Origin: Hyalella azteca
Lineage: Eukaryota; Arthropoda; Malacostraca; Amphipoda; Hyalellidae
Reading direction: 5' to 3'
NCBI RefSeq assembly: GCF_000764305.2
Contig: NW_025944334.1
Location: forward strand, 1 to 64,000
DNA: 64,000 nucleotides
Positions 59,839-64,000 of this stretch are shown one piece after another. The position numbers were made by a program, and so were the translations under genes. Within the stretch, counting starts at the first letter, position 1; each line of letters starts with the position of its first letter. The notes below the pieces were generated by a model. It searched no databases. It had not been told where the DNA came from and was given only the letters and a program-made list of their open reading frames with translations.

Positions 59839-60574
59839 ATTTACGAATTAATTTTTTTAAGTCCTCAACACTCACCAAATATCGCGGGAATGAGTCATCA
59901 ATTATCAAAGAGTTGGATTTTTCTCGTCCTTCAAAATTCCATGTGAAGTGAAGCAATTTTTAAATAAATAAGAAATGAAGGTGGAGGAGCGTATTATATA
60001 GCTGTTATGCACATTCGCGGCAAAAAGTTTAATTTGAAGCTCGGGCGGAAATGAAACGGCAGTATTTTTTTTGTTCCATATTTTATGAAAAATAATAAAC
60101 GAGGGTATGCCGATTTATGAGAGAAAATTATATCATATTATTTATTTCCATTTTTTCTTCAACGTTTTTACTTTCAACGGTTAATTTACACTAATTAACA
60201 AGGCAAAGCCAAGATGCCCATAAATAGTGCTCTTAACATATATGACTTTACGCCTTATAGGAATAAGTGATAATTATGTCCGCATACTTGAATCAGCATA
60301 TACTGAAGGCCGAAATATTCTGTACTATAAACATTTTTGTCCTGCATATTAAATCATCTATCCAAATCAAAGGTGCAATTGCAACTAATTTTTATGTTCT
60401 TCAATTCTTATATCATTTTTATCGGCAATTCCAACGTTCCATCTTTACTCTATTTATTTCGTCTCGTGTTCAGAGATTATGTCTTGTATCTCAAGAACGA
60501 ACTCCTTATCGTGTTTTTTCTCCCGAACAATTCTTGAATTGAAAAAAACGAGTGTCGTTCAATAATATTTGTAG
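59839..60574. other. AT-rich spacer, possibly intron
   Basis: No exon recognised. Frames of 66-91 codons at 60267-60542 are hydrophobic and A/T-codon rich. Confidence 0.5.
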
Positions 60575-60746
60575 GGGCCCATTTCAGTTTTCTGGTGCTA
60601 ACAAGCGGCCAAATCTTGAGATGTTGTACGATTGTGACGCCAAAGAATCGCTCGGCCTCGGCAAGAGGCAGTCGATAATATCTCCGTGTTTTAATAGGCT
60701 CTGTGTACAGGCTCAAAGGGTTCATATTGAATGTACTGAACACCTG
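60575..60746 (+). CDS. possible internal or terminal exon, unrecognised
   Basis: Starts after TTTGTAG at 60568-60574 (acceptor-like) and is open with GC-ending codons until a donor-like CTG|GTGTGT (60747), or to a TGA at 60846 if terminal. The translation includes GPFQFSGANKRPNLEM and KESLGLGKRQSIISPCFNR, followed by a Cys-richer part. KR and GKR pairs resemble prohormone cleavage sites, but I cannot assign a neuropeptide family. The entry phase needs two carried-over bases, whereas the exon at 54382 leaves one, so at least one further exon must lie between if both belong to one transcript. Confidence 0.3.
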
Positions 60747-60848
60747 GTGTGTGTAAATGAAGCTTTATATTATATATGTGGTCTGGCCGGGCCATACAAT
60801 ACCCAGCTCTCTTATCGCCGCAGCTGCGCGCAGTTCAACTCCAACTGA

Positions 60849-61724
60849 AGACTTGGAGTGTCAACCGCGAGTTGGTTTCCTATGTTACATTCAACTTCTG
60901 ATGTTGATTTGATTGGTCAGGAGAAAGTTTTTCACTTAATTTCACGAACCAGATGAATGTTTCATTTAATAACTACACTGCTGGATGAGCAGCTGCAGTA
61001 TTGATTTGTACCTCAAGTCTGGCTACGATGGTGCATTCCTCAAACTCATGAATGATTCTTACTGACCACTAATGATAGGAAGCAAAATATATATTTGTAT
61101 TATTATTGCTTTATTGTAATTTACAGTTCAGCAATACTATTTATACAAATAACTTTCCTGATTTATAGGAAATATTATATTATTTATTTATAAACCGAAC
61201 TTTCCTAATTTATTGGTTTATGCTGCGCTAAACTATGAAATTCACGAAAAAAAGACAAAGATTCAGACAGACAGCCGTGGTTTCAGTTTTTTTTTATTAA
61301 CGGTGTATCTAGTAACAGAATTATATCGCGTTCTCGATCTCTACCGATATTCGATCGCCAGTGTCAAGTGTAACACTGAACTCTACACGCTGCCCTCCTG
61401 ACACTCACATAAGTCAATATTAAAAACTCTGCAAAATACTGAACACAAAATTAAACGCAATTGTGTTGATGCACACAGAACTAATACGAACATGAAATTT
61501 GAAATACAGTTAGTTTGGGGGGAAATCTAAAGTAATAAATTTGGATAAGATGTATCAGAAATTGTAAGCACTGTTTGATAGATGGGTGCTGAATGAATTA
61601 GGACGACGTCTGTACGTCTGTGTGGGTACTGCTTACGCTGGGTTGGCGCTGACCAGAAATCTACAGGATTTTTCTGCCTTAGGACAGAAGCTTCCTCACT
61701 GTGCGTAGAATTTAATTCAGTTAC
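60849..61724. other. AT-rich spacer
   Basis: No gene or array. The T-rich tract near 61288-61298 is not followed by a supported exon. Confidence 0.55.
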
Positions 61725-61867
61725 TTTTTCACTGTTCATTTCTGTTAACTGTTCATTTCTGTTCACTGTTCATTTCTGTTTACTGTTCATTTCTGTTTAC
61801 TGTTCATTTCTGTTTACTGTTCATTTCTGTTTGCTGTTCATTTATTTTTACTGTTCATTTCTGTACT
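61725..61867. repeat. 17-bp minisatellite, ~8 copies
   Basis: Unit ACTGTTCATTTCTGTTT; GTTCAT at 61751, 61768, 61785 and onward. Copies are near-identical in the centre. Part of a minus-strand 79-codon frame is repeat-derived. Confidence 0.95.
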
Positions 61868-62450
61868 TTTTTTCTCTGAGCGTAGAATTTCAGTTATCCT
61901 TTATTTATCCAATTATCACTGATTTAGCACTGAAAGTAAAATTCAAGTTTCTTTCCATTATTCTAACCCTGTTGAGATATTTCGCCAACATTATTCTTCT
62001 CTCTATTTTCCTCCACCTTTTTCAAAATTCACAGTTTGGAGAAGATCTAGCTCTATTTCTGTTTCCGTTATGACTTTGTTTCAGTTAAGATTCGTTGCGG
62101 TTCACGTTGTCATTGCGCGTTCTCATTGTTACGAGTTCAGTTACGATCCGTTCCGATATATTCGATTTACTTCATTGCGCTTTAGAATTCCGTTACGTTC
62201 GGTTACGATTTATTCGTCATACTTCATTGCGGAGTTCTAGTTCTGCCTCGAGCTAATCCTAAACTCCTGTGCCAGATCACACATTCCTTTACAGACATCG
62301 GCGCAAATCCGCTTACACTCTCTCTTGTGCGCACAGCAAAACCTTCACAAACGCAACGGGATTATATGCCAGCAGATGCTCATCGTTCCTACGCGAAATC
62401 ATGCAAGTGTTCTAACAAACTGGCCAGCGACAACATGCGTCTGTCACACT
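61868..62450. other. spacer with a degraded direct repeat
   Basis: CGGTTCACGTTG/CGATCCGTTCC/TCGGTTACG-like words and two ATTCG-n-ACTTCATTGCG segments (about 62161-62180 and 62213-62231) suggest an old ~55-bp duplication. No gene. Confidence 0.5.
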
Positions 62451-62457
62451 CCTATAC

Positions 62458-62488
62458 GTACGTGACGTTATTAAGTGACGTCACGTAC
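62458..62488. promoter_or_regulatory. 11-bp inverted repeat carrying a full CRE
   Basis: GTACGTGACGT (62458-62468) and ACGTCACGTAC (62478-62488) are exact reverse complements. The right part completes TGACGTCA (62476-62483), the full palindromic cAMP-response element bound by CREB/ATF bZIP dimers; the left part gives TGACGTTA. No transcript start is identified nearby, so the role is inference. Confidence 0.5.
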
Positions 62489-64000
62489 ATAACATATGTA
62501 ATGAGCAAGCAGAATGTATTGACTCAATTATTGAACACCTAGAGAAAACCCCAGTAATTAGAAGAACATGGGGATTAAAAAAATCTGGTGGACTGGAAAT
62601 CATGTTAATTTAAAATCTTTTCATCTAAAAATTGTCTGTCTTAACTCTGGAATTCTATATAGCTACGTGATCAAAAGGAACCTTCGCCACAAAGAAGTCC
62701 GAAGACCAAAGAAGCCCAACGTATTGCGCATTTAAGGCTGCTTATTATGCTAATTCAAGGAAAGCTTGCTTCAAATTTGCCACGCATAATTTTATTCACA
62801 GGCTTCCATATTGGTCATTGTAGAGAAGACGCAGTTAGGCTTCAATGGTGAGTTTAATTTGCGGACACGTATAGCTGACAAAGAGCGCCTGCAGAGTCAG
62901 ATAGTTAGCTGCCTGAACATTTAGTTTATTTAATGGTAAAAGAGGAGACCAGTTTATTTAATTCATGGTCATTTAGAACTACCATTTTTAACACTTAAAA
63001 GCGTTTTGTTGCTAGAAAAAAGTCAATGATGTATAATAAAATTTAAATTGATATTAATTTATTAAAGTATACACGTCAATTCCTGCATTGGAATGAACAG
63101 TTGTTCAAAAATAACTTTTTTAGTCCAATTTTTGCCTTGTACGATAAATATCTTGTGGAAAATTTTATTCGTACAGAAATATCATCTGAATCGTATTTGG
63201 TTCTTCCTTCCTTCCCGACTAACCGAAAAAAAAAATTTCATTTATATGTTGAACTTTCCACTCGCGTAATTTGAGTCTTAACATAGTGAGGCATAATATT
63301 ACTCTACATCAAGAGCGGCAGTTAGCGATGTTTTTCTGATGGCGACTGATGTTTTTCTCTGGCCATCAATTTTCGCCTCAGTAGAGCTATACACGAGTTT
63401 CCCCTAAAGTGAGGAGTTGTGCGAAGAAGTCATCCATCTAAATCACGCTTGCACACTGAGCACTTCTAGTTGTCGACGAACTGCGGCTTATTTTTTATTT
63501 TATGCGTAGAAACATCTTTATGGATGAGGGTTAAATTTAATTTCGTTTTGAAAAAGATAATTCCTAATTCAAATTGGAATTTTACTTGAAGTCTAAAAGC
63601 AGTAGTACTGCTGATCTGCTGCAGTTAAATTGTCATTCATCAGGATGCAAAAATTAAAATTTCGGTGGATTTGATCAAGATTTACACTAAACGTTCTCTT
63701 TTTCCTTAAATTGTCAGAGCATTTATTCCCATTGGCGGTTTCCACCAGCATCTTTAATATTGTACTAATCCTAGCGTCTATGCAGCACGCCAGAAATCAG
63801 TAATCATTTGTTCCCGGTAACTAAATTATTCTTGTTCACCGATGTCGTCATACAACATGCGTGCGGCATCATATGATGACCAGCAGCGACCTGAAGCAGC
63901 TTTATCTGCTGATGGATGACTAAGCCAGAGGATAAACAATCGGAAATTTTGATGCGTGGGAACCAAATTTTCGCAAGTGTATCCAGCCCAGCTGAAAATA
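62489..64000. other. AT-rich spacer to the window end
   Basis: No supported gene. A GTGAGT word at 62849 and similar words lack an upstream open exon that I can support. 63300-63480 is slightly GC-richer. Nothing else seen. Confidence 0.55.

Noticed and set aside
54662..60574. Direct splice of the 54.4-kb exon to the 60.6-kb segment
   Set aside because: Phase mismatch (one base left against two needed), and an alternative acceptor at 60586 also leads to an early stop.
1..64000. Search for reverse transcriptase, transposase, integrase or viral protein motifs
   Set aside because: No open frame long enough or with recognisable catalytic motifs was seen on either strand.

Overview
This is a gene-poor stretch of an AT-rich animal nuclear genome. 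There are no operons, bacterial-type ribosome binding sites or long open frames. The longest frames free of repeats are about 100-150 codons, which is what chance gives in 64 kb. Coding signal appears only as isolated exon-sized segments with GT/AG splice-like borders. The (CTG)16 run, the MITE with TA duplications, the many minisatellites and the exon/intron texture suggest an invertebrate, most likely an arthropod. That assignment is inference: no protein here was recognised well enough to name a taxon.

Layout. Positions 1-437 are two abutting minisatellites. From 438 to about 31,660 the window is AT-rich non-coding DNA broken by tandem arrays (near 3.2, 4.4, 8.8, 13.3, 15.6, 19.6, 21.1, 21.6, 23.4, 23.7 and 29.9 kb), by small CpG- or GC-rich patches (2.64-2.77, 6.85-7.2, 11.15-11.45, 15.74-15.97 kb) and by short inverted repeats. 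Positions 31.6-50.3 kb hold more arrays (31.7, 35.0, 35.8, 41.0, 43.4, 44.1, 49.2 and 50.05-50.28 kb), a complete 220-bp MITE at 41,701-41,920, a cluster of nuclear-receptor-like half-sites at 36.6-36.7 kb and a GCGTACG cluster at 49.77-49.90 kb.

The best gene evidence is on the + strand at 54,382-54,661. It is a first-exon-like segment encoding 93 residues of an acidic protein with a basic nuclear-localisation-like patch. An in-frame stop lies just upstream of the ATG and the segment ends at a good splice donor. GC-richer patches with CArG-like boxes lie 1.3-3.1 kb upstream. A second possible exon of the same composition lies at 60,575-60,746. Much of the right-hand part may therefore be upstream region and introns of one long + strand gene, probably a nuclear or regulatory protein, but the two segments are not phase-compatible as direct neighbours.

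The outstanding property of the window is its minisatellite load: about 27 unrelated arrays with units of mostly 13-81 bp, together roughly 9% of the bases by my own addition. Several show higher-order (dimeric) organisation, and several have units containing dyad symmetry. Perfect or near-perfect palindromes of 16-40 bp add to this. I found no tRNA, rRNA, CRISPR array, autonomous transposon coding region or viral insertion.
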